Shown one piece after another: positions 1 to 12,365 of a DNA stretch of 64,000 nucleotides; within the stretch, counting starts at the first letter, position 1; each line of letters starts with the position of its first letter. Both the position numbers and the translations under genes were made by a program. The stretch is from assembly GCA_021186555.1 (NCBI GenBank), contig JAJKFL010000010.1, positions 23,690,679-23,754,678 of the forward strand, written 5' to 3'. This stretch comes from Reticulitermes speratus (Eukaryota; Arthropoda; Insecta; Blattodea; Rhinotermitidae). Below the pieces are notes generated by a model. It had not been told where the DNA came from and did not search any database. It worked only from the letters and a program-made list of their open reading frames with translations.

Positions 1-2317
1 AGTATGAGGTCCTAGTCACAATCAGCTGCAATATGTGAACTGAATTACAGTATAGTATGAGGTCCTAGTCACAATCAGCTGCAATATGTGAACTGAATTA
101 CAGTATAGTATGAGGTCCTAGTCACAATCAGCTGCAATGTGTGAACTGAATTACAGTACAGTATGAGGTCCTAGTCACAATCAGCTGTAATATGTGAACT
201 GAATTACAGTATATGTATCAGGTCCTAGTCACAATCAGCTGCAATATGTGAACTGAATTACAGTATAGTATGAGGTCCTAGTCACAATCAGCTGCATATG
301 TGAACTGAATTACAGTATAGTATGAGGTCCTAGTCACAATCAGCTGCTAATATGTGACTGAACTTAATTACAGTATAGTATCAGGTCCTAGTCACAATCA
401 GCTGCAATATGTGAACTGAATTACAGTATAGTATGAGGTCCTAGTCACAATCAGCTGCAATATGTGAACTGAATTACAGTACAGTATGAGGTCCTAGTCA
501 CAATCAGCTGTAATTTGTGAACTGAATTACAGTACAGTATGAGGTCCTAGTCACAATCAGCTGTAATATGTGAACTGAATTACAGTACAGTATGAGGTCC
601 TAGTCACAATCAGCTGCAATATGTGAACTGAATTACAGTACAGTATGAGGTCCTAGTCACAATCAGCTGTAATTGTGAACTGAATTACAGTACAGTATGA
701 GGTCCTAGTCACAATCAGCTGTAATTATGTGAACTGAATTACAGTACAGTATGAGGTCCTAGTCACAATCAGCTGTAATTGTGAACTGAATTACAGTACA
801 GTATGAGGTCCTAGTCACAATCAGCTGTAATATGTGAACTGAATTACAGTACAGTATGAGGTCCTAGTCACAATCAGCTGTAATATGTGAACTGAATTAC
901 AGTACGTATGAGGTCCTAGTCACAATCAGCTGTCAATATGTGAACTGAATTACAGTACAGTATGAGGTCCTAGTCACAATCAGCTGTAATATGTGAACTT
1001 GAATTACAGTAAGTATGAGGTCCTAGTCACAATCAGCTGCAATATGTGAACTGAATTACAGTACAGTATGAGGTCCTAGTCACAATCAGCTGCAATATGT
1101 GAACTGATTACAGTACAGTATGAGGTCCTAGTCACAATCAGCTGAATATGTGAACTGAATTACAGTACAGTATGAGGTCCTAGTCACAATCAGCTGTAAT
1201 ATGTGAACTGAATTACAGTATAGTATGAGGTCCTAGTCACAATCAGCTGCAATATGTGAACTGAATTACAGTATAGTATGAGGTCCTAGTCACAATCAGC
1301 TGCAATATGTGAACTGAATTACAGTACAGTATGAGGTCCTAGTCACAATCAGCTGTAATATGTGAACTGAATTACAGTACAGTATGAGGTCCTAGTCACA
1401 ATCAGCTGTAATATGTGAACTGAATTACAGTACAGTATGAGGTCCTAGTCACAATCAGCTGCAATATGTGAACTGAATTACAGTACAGTATGAGGTCCTA
1501 GTCACAATCAGCTGTAATATGTGAACTGAATTACAGTTCAGTATGAGGTCCTAGTCACAATCAGCTGCAATATCTGAACTGAATTACAGTTAGTATGAGG
1601 TCCTAGTCACAATCAGCTGCAATATGTGAACTGAATTACAGTATAGTATGAGGTCCTAGTCACAATCAGCTGTAATATGTGAACTGAATTACAGTACAGT
1701 ATGAGGTCCTAGTCACATCAGCTGTAATATGTGAACTGAATTACAGTATAGTATGAGGTCCTAGTCACAATCAGCTGCTAATATGTGAACTGAATTACAG
1801 TACAGTATGAGGTCCTAGTCACAATCAGCTGCAATATGTGAATGAATTACAGTACTAGTATGAGGTCCTAGTCACAATCAGCTGCAATATGTGAACTGAA
1901 TTACAGTACAGTATGAGGTCCTAGTCACAATCAGCTGCAATATGTGAACTGAATTACAGTACAGTATGAGGTCCTAGTCACAATCAGCTGCAATATGTGA
2001 ACTGAATTACAGTATAGTATGAGGTCCTAGTCACAATCAGCTGATTAATATGGTGAACGGAATATTACAGATACAGTATGAGGTCCTAGTCACAATCAGC
2101 TGAATATGTGAACTGAATTACAGTACAGTATGAGGCCTAGTCACAATCAGCTGTAATATGTGAACGAATTACAGTATAGTATGAGGTCCTAGTCACAATC
2201 AGCTGTAATATGTGAATGAATTACAGTACAGTATGAGGTCCTAGTCACAATCAGCTGTAATATGTGAACTGAATTACAGTACAGTATGAGGTCCTAGTCA
2301 CAATCAGCTGTAATATG
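1..2317. repeat. 53-bp tandem satellite array
   Basis: About 43 head-to-tail copies of a 53-bp unit that contains GAGGTCCTAGTCACAATCAG and AACTGAATTACAGTA. The array starts at the first base, so its left end lies outside the window. Copies differ mainly at two sites (cagtaTag/cagtaCag and ctgCaat/ctgTaat) and by scattered single-base losses, especially at 2040-2220. No reading frame persists. It ends abruptly inside a unit, where unique sequence begins. No relation to the other arrays was seen. Confidence 0.97.
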
Positions 2318-2760
2318 AAATCCTGCTTGAACTGAGCCGTAACTACAGTGTCATCCGTTAATCTGTGTGTTCCGTGGTTTCCTTCTCGGTGTAATTTCCT
2401 TCGAGAATAGTTGATCAAACAGGCGTGAATAAAGGTTAACAGACACGGGTACCAGTCGCCTTGTTCGACGTCATATAGGCATTACTGCCTTCGTGTTTCC
2501 TTTCCTTCGTTCGCCTGAGGGCATTGTGAAATGACGACAGTTCTGAAAATTGCTTTACATACTACCTTGATTTTCTTAAAGGTAAAGTCGATATTTTGTT
2601 AGACGACGGAGTTAGCTGGAAATTTGAGTTTTGCAAGGCCTGATATTGAGGCTGAGAGTGAGGTGACGTCACTTCGAATTTATGTCGTAAGGCCTCGCAG
2701 TATGAAGGTGTTTGCCAATAGGAAGTTTTTCTTTGAAAATTGTATACGGCCGGGATTGCC
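2318..2760. other. Unique intergenic sequence
   Basis: I see no gene, element end or repeat here. The 77-codon minus-strand frame overlapping its right end runs into the next array and has no recognisable features. Confidence 0.5.
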
Positions 2761-3857
2761 GTTCGGAGACAAGACATAGGATACAGGATGTTCATTTTAG
2801 GTACACTCTTTCAGTATTAGAATCTGGATTGTTCGGAGACAATACATAGGATACAGGATGTTCATTTTAGGTACACTCTTTCAGTATTAGAATCTGGATT
2901 GTTCGGAGACAATACATAGGATACAGGATGTTCATTTTAGGTACACTCTTTCAGTATTAGAATCTGGATCGTTCGGAGACAAGACATAGGATAGAGGGTG
3001 TTCATTTTATGTACACTCTTTGAGTATCAGAATCTGGATCGTCGTTCGAAGACAAGACACAAGATACATGAAGTTCATTTTATGTACACTTTTTGAGTAC
3101 CAGAATCTGGATTGTCGTTCGGAGACAAGACAGGATACAGGGTGTTCATTTTAGGTACACTCTTTGAGTATCAGAATCTGGATCGTCGTTCGGAGACAAG
3201 ACAGGATACAGGGTGTTCATTTTAGGTACACTCTTTGAGTATCAGAATCTGGATCGTCGTTCGAAGACAAGACACAAGATACATGAAGTTCATTTTATGT
3301 ACACTTTTTGAGTACCAGAATCTGGATTGTCGTTCGGAGACAAGACAGGATACAGGGTGTTCATTTTAGGTACACTCTTTGAGTATCAGAATCTGGATCG
3401 TCGTTCGGAGACAAGACAGGATACAGGGTGTTCATTTTATGTACACTTTTTGAGTACCAGAATCTGGATTGTCGTTCGGAGACAAGACAGGATACAGGGT
3501 GTTCATTTTAGGTACACTCTTTGAGTATCAGAATCTGGATCGTCGTTCGGAGACAAGACAGGATACAGGATGTTCATTTTAGGTACTCTCTTTGAGTATC
3601 AGAATCTGGATTGTCGTTCGGAGACAAGACAGGATACAGGATGTTTATTTTAGGTACTCTCTTTGAGTATCAGAATCTGGATTGTCGTTCGGAGACAAGA
3701 CACAGGATACAGGGTGTTCATTTTAGGTACAATCTTTGAGTATCAGAATCTGGATCGTCATTCGGAGGCAAGACACAGGATACAGGGTGTTCATTTTAGG
3801 TAGAGTCTTTGAGTATCAGAATCTGGATCGTCGTTCGGAGACAAGACACAGGATACC
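2761..3857. repeat. ~70-bp tandem array (16 copies)
   Basis: Each unit begins near GTTCGGAGACAAGACA and ends with AGAATCTGGAT. The first four units are 70 bp. Later units are 70 or 73 bp, depending on a GTC insertion before GTTCG and a CA/TA indel after AAGACA. Units of the two lengths alternate in blocks, as expected from unequal exchange. Short frames across it are by-products. Confidence 0.95.
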
Positions 3858-4890
3858 GGCCATATTGACACAGGTTTTCTTGGTTTTCCCCTGTCTTCAA
3901 GCAAATGTCGAGACGATTCGCAATACTCCAAGTTGCTGCTGCGTGCTTCTCATGCAGCCCTACAGATTTTAAAGTCGTCAAAATTAAGCCCTTTGCTTTA
4001 AATTCCATCAAATCACGTTCTCCTCATTACCGATGCCCTTTAACATTTACCATTAAATCAAAATCCCTCCGCCTATATTTGAAACCACTACCTTCGTCTT
4101 TATACTACATTTATCAGGACAAGTGGGCGAAGCCTAGGAACCTTCTAACAGAGTGTTGTTCTTTCTTCCACCACCAAACAAAGGTGTCTATCACGTCTTC
4201 TTTCTCTTTCCGTTTATTCTACTCTTTTCATCTCCCCCCCCCTCTCTCAAGTCTTGAAAGGTTTAAGCCCCTAACTTTGTTAAGTTACGTGTAAGCCTCT
4301 GTGTCTTACACTGTAGCTACAATATGTGGCATATCCCATTGTTTTACCTGTAAACAAACTTGAAGCTATAAGCACAGTTTAATTAAACTGTACGTGTGAA
4401 ACCGCTGCTTGTCTCTACTGTAAACTAAATATCGATTTATACCAGCACGCTATGTAGGCCATTTGCTACAGGCTGTACGCAGTAGGAGACGATATCACGA
4501 AATGAAGTCCTGCTGCTGCTGCCGCCTTCATCGCCTTTGTTACTGAAACAAAGCGTCTACTCAAACAACGAAAGCAAAACTTTCCTTACAGACGCCGTTC
4601 TAGTTTTTCTTTTTAATATCACACAAAAATTTCCAATAAAGGGACGCAGCTTGAAGCAAGGCCTGTTTCAATTCGTGTTACGTAGTTCAACAAATAAACG
4701 TACGAGAGCTTTTCTTTTCCCGAGCGCTCGGAAGTGATTTTTCCTGATTTTAGTCTGTATGTTCAATGCGCTGTAGAGAGTGCGCAGTATTTGACATGTC
4801 ATTAAGGTATGTAACGGACTGATAAACGACTGGCAACTGAGAGGGAGTGGCGTAGAAAACTAGTAACGGGATAAAGGAAAGAGGAAGCTT
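3858..4890. other. Unique sequence, no supported gene
   Basis: The longest frame (plus strand, 3905-4294, 129 codons) begins in unique DNA, is low in complexity in its second half (serine/phenylalanine-rich) and has no motif or splice context I recognise. I do not call it a gene. Confidence 0.45.
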
Positions 4891-6648
4891 GAAATGACAC
4901 CGTTAGAGCAGCTATGGATGGAGGGAAGAACGTTAGAAATAACTGAGGACACCATTAGAACAACCAGATGTAGGGAAGAATATGTTAGAAATAACTGAAG
5001 ACACCGATAGAGCAACTGTGGATGTAGGGAAGAATGTGTTAGAAATAACTGAAGACACCGTTAGAGCAACTGTGGATGGAGGGAAGAATGTTAGAAATAA
5101 CTGAGGACACCATTAGAACAACTGGATGTAGGGAAGAATATGTTAGAAATAACTGAAGACACCGATAGAGCAACTGTGGATGTAGGAAAGAATGTGTTAG
5201 AAATAACTGAAGACACCGTTAGAGCAACTGTGGATGGAGGGAAGAATGTTAGAAATAACTGAGGACACCATTAGAACAACTGGATGTAGGGAAGAATATG
5301 TTAGAAATAACTGAAGACACCGATAGAGCAACTGTGGATGTAGGGAAGAATGTGTTAGAAATAACTGAAGACACCGTTAGAGCAACTGTGGATGGAGGGA
5401 AGAATGTTAGAAATAACTGAGGACACCATTAGAACAACTGGATGTAGGGAAGAATATGTTAGAAATAACTGAAGACACCGATAGAGCAACTGTGGATGTA
5501 GGGAAGAATGTGTTAGAAATAACTGAAGACACCGTTAGAGCAACTGTGGATGGAGGGAAGAATGTTAGAAATAACTGAGGACACCATTAGAACAACTGGA
5601 TGTAGGGAAGAATATGTTAGAAATAACTGAAGACACCGATAGGGCAACTGTGGATGTAGGGAAGAATGTGTTAGAAATAACTGAAGACACCGTTAGAGCA
5701 ACTGTGGATGGAGGGAAGAATGTTAGAAATAACTGAGGACACCATTAGAACAACTGGATGTAGGGAAGAATATGTTAGAAATAACTGAAGACACCGATAG
5801 AGCAACTGTGGATGTAGGGAAGAATGTGTTAGAAATAACTGAAGACACCATTAGAACAACTGTGGATGTAGGGAAGAATATGTTAGAAATAACTGAAGAC
5901 ACCGTTAGAGCAACTGTGGATGTAGGGAAGAATATGTTAGAAATAACTGAAGACACCGTTAGAGCAACTGTGGATGTAGGGAAGAATATGTTAGAAATAA
6001 ATGAAGACAGCGTTAGAACAACTGTGGATGTGGGGAAGAATATGTTACAAATAACTGAAGACACCGTTAGAGCAACTGTGGATGTAGGGAAGAATATGTT
6101 CGAAATAATCGAAGACACCGTTAGAGCAGCTATGGATGTAGGGAAGAATATGTTAGAAATAACTGAAGACACAATTAGAACAACTGTGGATGTAGGGAAG
6201 AATATGTTAGAAATAACTGAAGACACAATTAGAACAACTGTGGATGTAGGGAAGAATATGTTAGAAATAACTGAAGACACCATTAGAGCAACTGTAGATG
6301 TAGGGAAGAATATGTTAGAAATAACTGAAGACACAATTAGAACAACTGTGGCTGTAGGGAAGAATATGTTAGAAATAACTGAAGACACCATTAGAGCAAC
6401 TGTGGATGTAGGGAGGAATATGTTAGAAATAACTGAAGACACCGTTAGAGCAGCTATGGATGTACGGAAGAATATGTTAGATATAACTGAAGACAATTAG
6501 AATAACTGTGGATGTAGGGAAGAATATGTTAGAAATAACTGAAGACACCATTAGAACAACTGTGGATGTAGGGAAGAATATGTTAAAAATAACTGAAGAC
6601 CCGTTAGAACAACTGTGGATGTAGGGAAGTATATGTTAGAAATAACTG
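4891..6648 (+). repeat. 54-bp minisatellite derived from LINE codons
   Basis: The basic unit is 54 bp (18 codons) and reads MLEITEDTVRATVDVGKN on the plus strand. From about 5772 to 6500 roughly 13 units stay in frame. From 4932 to about 5775 the array is a higher-order repeat of 158 bp: three units, two of them shortened, so the frame is lost. The block starts recur at 4932, 5090, 5248, 5406, 5564 and 5722. The last unit runs without a break into the LINE reading frame at 6649 (MLEITE followed by EKRVRWFG). I infer that the unit is an amplified piece of that LINE's coding sequence. Long frames on both strands follow from the 54-bp length. Confidence 0.93.
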
Positions 6649-6885
6649 AAGAAAAACGAGTACGGTGGTTTGGAATTGTAAAGACAATGCCAGGCAATAG
6701 ATTAGCATGGAAAATCCTAGAATGGGAACCAGAGGGAATATGAAGGAAGCGAAGACACAAAGAAAAATGGATAGATGGAGTAAGACGGAGTGTGAATAAT
6801 CATGGACTGACAGAAGAGGATAGAGGAACGTGTGGAGAAACTTAGTTTTGGGTGAAGGAAACTATTATGCGGTGGACAATCGTTG
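6649..6885 (+). pseudogene. LINE reverse-transcriptase C-terminal fragment, family 1
   Basis: The plus-strand translation begins EKRVRWFGIVKTMPGNRL and continues KILEWEPEG, then KWIDGVRRSVNNHGLTEED, then WRNLVLGEG in another frame. This is the conserved C-terminal tail of a non-LTR retrotransposon reverse transcriptase. A TGA follows EPEGI, and a frameshift follows HGLTEEDRG, so it is not functional. The 5' side is replaced by the 54-bp array, whose unit appears to be the preceding codons of the same protein. The tail differs from that of family 2 LINE copies elsewhere in the window. Confidence 0.85.
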
Positions 6886-7177
6886 GATGAGTGAATTAAT
6901 GAATGAAGCAAAAGCTGTTGTTAAAAGGTCAATAGAAATATTGACAGTTGACAGGGCAATGTTCTGTTATGGTCTGTTCCATGTTTCGATGTCGAAACAG
7001 CATGATCAGGCCGCACATCACAAAATATCAACACGAACCCTGCGTTACTGCAGTGTCATTAATGAGGCACTACCGCGGAATTTAGACAATTATTAGTCCG
7101 ACCTGACTTCGTGAACGAACAGTTCAGTTCAGCCGGCGGAAGGAATGCTGATAGGTCCATAGAAACGTCATGTGGCA

Positions 7178-7400
7178 GTCCTAACTAACTAACTAACTAA
7201 CTAAATATGTAACTAACTCCATAGAGCAGAGTCTTTCTTGAGAAGCTAAACAGGTCCTCAATTAGTCAAGAAATTGTACGCGTTTTATGGAACCCGAATG
7301 TTCATTACCGCATTCACAACAGCCCGCCACCTGTCCCTACCCTGAGCCGTAAGTTGTACAAAAGAATCAGTCCAGGTCCGAGTCTTTGTGTTGTGTTTCG
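7178..7400 (-). mobile_element. LINE family 2, 5'-truncated 3' end
   Basis: On the minus strand this reads [17 protein letters not shown], stop, then a 3' UTR resembling those at 31.99, 12.29 and 30.24 kb, ending in tandem TTAG (CTAA on the plus strand at 7178-7204). It is a short copy of the LINE family seen again at 11.84, 22.74, 29.84, 31.45 and 35.71 kb. The terminal TTAG run is the element's own tail, not telomeric repeat. Confidence 0.85.
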
Positions 7401-8056
7401 TAACTTGGTAATTTTTTACATTGAGGAGTTGTTTGCACCTCGCACAACCCCCAAGCTGGAGGACCACCCCTTGCCGGCTGTCCGCGACTGCTTATTCAAT
7501 GTATTCGCAGCTACCCTACATATCCGGAGGCCGTTCCTCCATCCGCAACCTGAGGACGCGCCATGGCATGGTGGCAGGGATCCACTTATCGTGGTGTGGT
7601 AGTGCTGCTTTGAGCGATTGAGTGCAGTTGGCATGTGTAGAAGTCCGTCAGTCCAGACACCCTCTGTACAGTTTAGTTGGTATTTAACCCTTTCAGCTCT
7701 GGTGGTTACTTTATACACCACCAGGTTCTAACATTAAACAGTCCTTCCAAATCAGTTTTTCCACGGCTTTGAAATGCCTTACTCACGCCTTTATGGCCAA
7801 GCATTGGATAATACAAATTTTATTTTGTCAGTCAACTTGTTGTCTGTGTTGAATTTATTAAGTTTATAAAAGGTGACATTTCCAAATTAAGAATCCTTTG
7901 AAGACTTCAAAAGAAACTTCGCGGTGCAATTAACCTAGTTTCTTCGCATTTGGCTGGAGTCACTGAGGGTCAGTATAGCTGTCTGTCATCATATACGCTG
8001 ACTGTGCAGGGTTTATAAACCTGAAGACTGAAATGAATGCGCTGTATATATAGGGA
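7401..8056. other. Unique sequence between LINE fragment and satellite
   Basis: Overlapping frames of 66-101 codons on both strands at 7354-7721 shadow each other, and none has family features. I see no splice-bounded exon and no element termini. Confidence 0.4.
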
Positions 8057-9390
8057 GTCAGTCCGTACCGCGCAGTAAACACACCCCGTCTCAGTTATAC
8101 AAACCAGTCAGTTAATGTTGTACAGTGAAATAATCGCTGTTTGTTCTGAGATCCACACAAAACACATAAATACAGTCCGTACCTCGCAGTAAACACACTC
8201 CGTCTCAGTTATACAAACCAGTCAGTTAATGTTGTACAGTGAAATATATCGCTGTTTGTTCTGAGATCCACACTAATCACATAAATACAGTCTGTACCGC
8301 GCAGTAAACACACTCCGTCTCAGTTATACAAACCAGTCAGTTAATGTTGTACAGTGAAATAATCGCTGTTTGTTCTGAGATCCACACAAAACACATAAAT
8401 ACAGTCCGTACCGCGCAGTAAACACACTCCGTCTCAGTTATACAAACCAGTCAGTTAATGCTGTACAGTGAAATAATCGCTGTTTGTTCTGAGATCCACA
8501 CAAAACACATAAATACAGTCCGTACCGCGCAGTAAACACACTCCGTCTCAGTTATACAAACCAGTCAGTTAATGTTGTACAGTGAAATAATCGCTGTTTG
8601 TTCTGAGATCCACACAAAACACATAAATACAGTCCGTACCGCGCAGTAAAACACACTCCGTCTCAGTTATACAAACCAGTCAGTTAATGTTGTACAGTGA
8701 AATAATCGCTGTTTGTTCTGAGATCCACACAAAACACATAAATACAGTCCGTACCGCGCAGTAAACACACTCCGTCTCAGTTATACAAACCAGTCAGTTA
8801 ATGCTGTACAGTGAAATAATCGCTGTTTGTTCTGAGATCCACACAAAACACATAAATACAGTCCGTACCGCGCAGTAAACACACTCCGTCTCAGTTATAC
8901 AAACCAGTCAGTTAATGTTGTACAGTGAAATAATCGCTGTTTGTTCTGAGATCCACACAAAACACATAAATACAGTCCGTACCGCGCAGTAAACACACTC
9001 CGTCTCAGTTATACAAACCAGTCAGTTAATGTTGTACAGTGAAATAATCGCTGTTTGTTCTGAGATCCACACAAAACACATAAATACAGTCCGTACCGCG
9101 CAGTAAACACACTCCGTCTCAGTTATACAAACCAGTCAGTTAATGTTGTATAGTGAAATAATCGCTGTTTGTTCTGAGATCCACACAAAACACATAAATA
9201 CAGTCCGTACCGCGCAGTAAACACACTCCGTCTCAGTTATACAAACCAGTCAGTTAATGTTGTACAGTGAAATAATCGCTGTTTGTTCTGAGATCCACAC
9301 AAAACACATAAATACACTGTGTGGGCAGAACGTGGAATTTGTGAATGTTAAATCAGGCGGTGTATATAGTTACCGCTGAGCTCTAAATGG
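8057..9390 (+). repeat. 114-bp satellite, array 1 (plus orientation)
   Basis: About 11 copies of a 114-bp unit starting CAGTCCGTACCGCGCAGTAA and ending ACACATAAATA. After the last unit (about 9313) comes a roughly 75-bp junction segment (cactgtgtgggcagaacg... ending near gagctcta) that also borders the other four arrays. Copies are more than 95% alike by eye, so expansion is recent. The unit carries GTACCGC, and the junction segment carries a diverged counterpart here (an intact inverted one in several other arrays). Confidence 0.96.
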
Positions 9391-9915
9391 GTAATTACAA
9401 ATATGAGTTAGGATCGTAGAAAGTGAGACGATAATTTCGTATCGTGAAAAAGAGAGAAATATTTAGGAGCCACCATCTGTCTTTCTGCTCATTCTGTCTG
9501 TCCTGCGGTATATTTTTCATTACGTCCTGTGTTTGTTTTTGTAACATGTGGATTGAAAATCTGTGAAGTAAAGTTTGATTCGATCCACAACGAGCGCCAA
9601 CATCTTGTATACGTAAGTCTGCTGTCTGTCGAAGTTGCAGTTCCGCTTGGCTTTGACCTGGTACAGTGTTACATATTTGCGTATGTGGAAGGTGTGTCTG
9701 TGTTCAGAAGGTAACACAGGACATCCGACAGCGAACGAATGCAAGGACAAGGACAATGTCATGTCTGGCACTGCATGACAGACACGCCTTAGTGTTCCTC
9801 CAGGTACCTGTAATTATAAACAACATAGCCCCTTTAATAATATGTTGTTACATTGTTACATTTTACAGAATTTTAGTGATCTGAAACGTAAAACATAATT
9901 ATTTATAATTTTGCA
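9391..9915. other. Unique sequence
   Basis: Short overlapping frames only (9520-9884), with no motif or splice context. Nothing else is supported. Confidence 0.45.
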
Positions 9916-10145
9916 GCCCGCGAGGTAGCTCAGTCGATTTAAAGACTAGGGTATGGGCTGCACGTTCGAGACGTTTCTGTTGTCCGAAACGTCCAGACTG
10001 GTTCTGGGGTTCAGCCAGGTTCCTATTCAATGGGAACCGCGGGTTCTGTTCAAGGGGCGTGACGTTGACCACTAACCTCTATATAGCGCCGAGGTTAAGA
10101 ATGAATGGAGCTATACCGTCAGAACATCCAATACCTTCGTGGCTT
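9916..10145 (+). mobile_element. SINE family A, diverged copy
   Basis: It opens with a tRNA-like pol III promoter: box A GGTAGCTCAGTCG and a box-B-like GTTCGAGACG. The body resembles the better preserved family A copies at 22.85, 26.20 and 43.15 kb (tccagactggttctgggg, later gaccactaacctc and gccgaggttaa). The tail is lost, and the element has no coding capacity. Confidence 0.75.
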
Positions 10146-10467
10146 GTACAGGGGTCAGATATTTATAGTTCTGTAAGCGTTTTACTCTAATTAAACTTGT
10201 TATAAAGGGCAGTGCTTATGGAGGCGTGAGATGGCTCGTTGGAAACCTATCGTTGCCGGGGTGATGTGAGTCGTAAACGTTTTGGTTATCAGATTATGGA
10301 AACTGCGTAATTGCACTTAGAGTTAGCCCTGAAATTATAGTACGTGGTTGCTGAAACCTACACAGACACTTACTGGCCGCGTGGACATTTAGTTTTGGTC
10401 ACGTTGTTGCTGGAAATTTTGCCCGCATATTCGTTAGAGCTTTTAACTGACCGAGTTCAGTCCTTCA
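10146..10467. other. Unique sequence before tandem array
   Basis: No gene or element recognised. Confidence 0.4.
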
Positions 10468-11757
10468 GCAGGTCACTGTGTCACAGTCACTGTCACAGTC
10501 ACTGTGTCACAGTCACTGTGTCACAGTCACTGTGTCACAGTCACTGTCACAGTCACTGTGTCACAGTCACTGAGTCAGTGTCACTGTGTCATAGTGTCAT
10601 TGTGTCATAGTCACTGTCACAGTCACTTTGTCACAGTATCACAGTGTCACTGTGTCAGAGTATCACTGTGTCACTGTGTCATAGTTACTGTGTCACTGTC
10701 ACAGTATCAGAGTGTCACTGTGTCACAGTATCAGAGTGTCACTGTGTCACAGTATCAGAGTGTCACTGTGTCACCGTATCAGAGTGTCACTGTGTCACCG
10801 TATCAGAGTGTCACTGTGTCACAGTGTCATTGTGTCATAGTCACTGTCACAGTCACTTTGTCACAGTATCACAGTGTCACTGTGTCAGAATATCACTGTG
10901 TTACTGTGTCATAGTTACTGTGTCACTGTCACAGTATCAGAGTGTCACTGTGTCACAGTATCAGATTGTCACTGTGTCACCGTATCAGAGTTTCACTGTG
11001 TCACCGTATCAGAGTGTCACTGTGTCACATTATCAGAGTGTCTCTGTGTCACAGTGTCATTGTGTCATAGTCACTGTCACAGTCACTTTGTCACAGTATC
11101 ACAGTGTCACTGTGTCAGAGTATCACTGTGTCACTGTGTCATAGTTACTGTGTCACTGTCACAGTATCAGAGTTTCACTGTGTCACAGTATCAGAGTGTC
11201 ACTATGTCACAGTATCAGAGTGTCACTGTGTCACAGTATCAGAGTGTCACTGTGTCACAGTATCACAGTGTCACTGTGTCACAGTATAACAGTGTCACTG
11301 TGTCACAGTATCAGAGTGTCACTGTGTCACAGTATCAGAGTGTCACTGTCACAGTATCAGAGTGTCACTGTGTCACAGTATCAGAGTGTCACTGTGTCAC
11401 CGTATCAGAGTGTCACTGTGTCACCGTATCAGAGTGTCACTTTGTCACAGTATCAGAGTGTTACTGTGTCAGAGTGTCACTGTGTCACAGTGTCATTGTC
11501 ACTGTCACAGTCACTTTGTCACAGTATCACAGTGTCACTGTGTCAGAGTATCACGGTGTCACTGTGTCATAGTTACTGTGTCACTGTCACAGTATCAGAG
11601 TGTCACTGTGTCACAGTATCAGAGTGTCACTGTGTCACCGTATCAGAGTGTCACTCTGTCACAGTATCAGAGTGACACTATGATACTGTGACACAGTGAC
11701 ACTGTGATACTGAGACACAGTGACACATTATCACTTTGTCACTGTGTCACCGTATTT
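10468..11757. repeat. TCACTGTG-type array with 230-bp higher-order unit
   Basis: Built from variants of TGTCACTGTGTCACAGTATC (about 24 bp). A distinctive segment (cagagtatcactgtgtcac...atagttactg) recurs at 10644, 10874, 11104 and 11532: spacing 230, 230, then 428. That shows a higher-order repeat with one expanded block. Because the motif nearly matches its own complement, the array can fold extensively. The overlapping frames here are serine/cysteine/histidine/valine-rich and come only from the repeat. Confidence 0.93.
11647..11703. repeat. Strand switch with long hairpin at array end
   Basis: GTCACAGTATCA (11658-11669) is followed after 11 bases by its exact complement TGATACTGTGAC (11681-11692). 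Pairing extends outward another 11 bp with one mismatch. Beyond it, about 30 bp of the array motif runs in the opposite orientation. Confidence 0.85.
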
Positions 11758-11839
11758 GACTCCAAGTCCATGCCGAAGCCACGTCGCAACGGACAAATTA
11801 TTTGACCCGAATTATTGCAAAATAAAGGTTATTATTAAC

Positions 11840-12365
11840 TATAATTTTGCCTGCTGTTTTGTATGGGTGTGAAACTTGGTCTGTCACACTGAGGGAGGAA
11901 CATAGGCTGAGGGTGTTCGAGAGTAGGGTGCTGAGGGGGTATTTGGGCCTGAGGGACGAGGTGACAGGGGAGTGGAGAAGACTACATAATGAGGAACTTA
12001 ATGACCTCTACTCATCACCAAATATTATTCGGGTGATCAAATCAAGAAGAATGAGGTGGGCGGGGCATGTAGCACATATGGGTGAGGGGAGAGGTGCATA
12101 CAGGATTTTGGTGGGGAAACCTGAGGGAAGGAGACCACTTGGAAGACCAGGCATAGATGGGAGGATAATATTAAAATGGATCTTCAAAAAGTGGAATGGG
12201 GGCATGGACTGGATTGATATGGCTCAGGATAGGGACAGGTGGTGGACTCTTGTGAATGTGGTAATGAACCTTCGGGGTTCCATAAAACGCGGGGAATTTC
12301 TTGACTAGCTGAGGAACTGTTAGCTTTCAAGAAAGACTCTCCTCCATGGAGTTAGTTAGTTAGAA
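11840..12365 (+). pseudogene. LINE family 2, reverse-transcriptase tail and 3' UTR
   Basis: The open frame 11847-12308 gives 153 residues starting [20 protein letters not shown], with [25 protein letters not shown] and AQDRDRWW. This is the C-terminal segment of a non-LTR retrotransposon polyprotein, 5'-truncated. Compared with the 31.45-kb copy, an extra G in cttcGGGGttcc shifts the last codons past the usual stop after NLRVP, so the frame reads through into the 3' UTR. A short TTAG tail ends near 12361. The many copies here show the family was very active; this one cannot encode the catalytic domain. Confidence 0.9.

Noticed and set aside
5723-6500. A possible repeat protein (242 codons plus; 257 codons minus)
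   Set aside because: The plus frame is an amplified LINE segment without its own start or promoter; the minus frame is its mirror.
8041-8062. TATA box plus initiator at tatatatagggagtcagt
   Set aside because: The TATA-like run is only about 8-10 bp from the TCAGT, too close for a promoter, and no gene follows.
10344-11691. Several overlapping plus-strand frames of 60-230 codons
   Set aside because: They consist only of the array unit read in different frames, without start context or domain.
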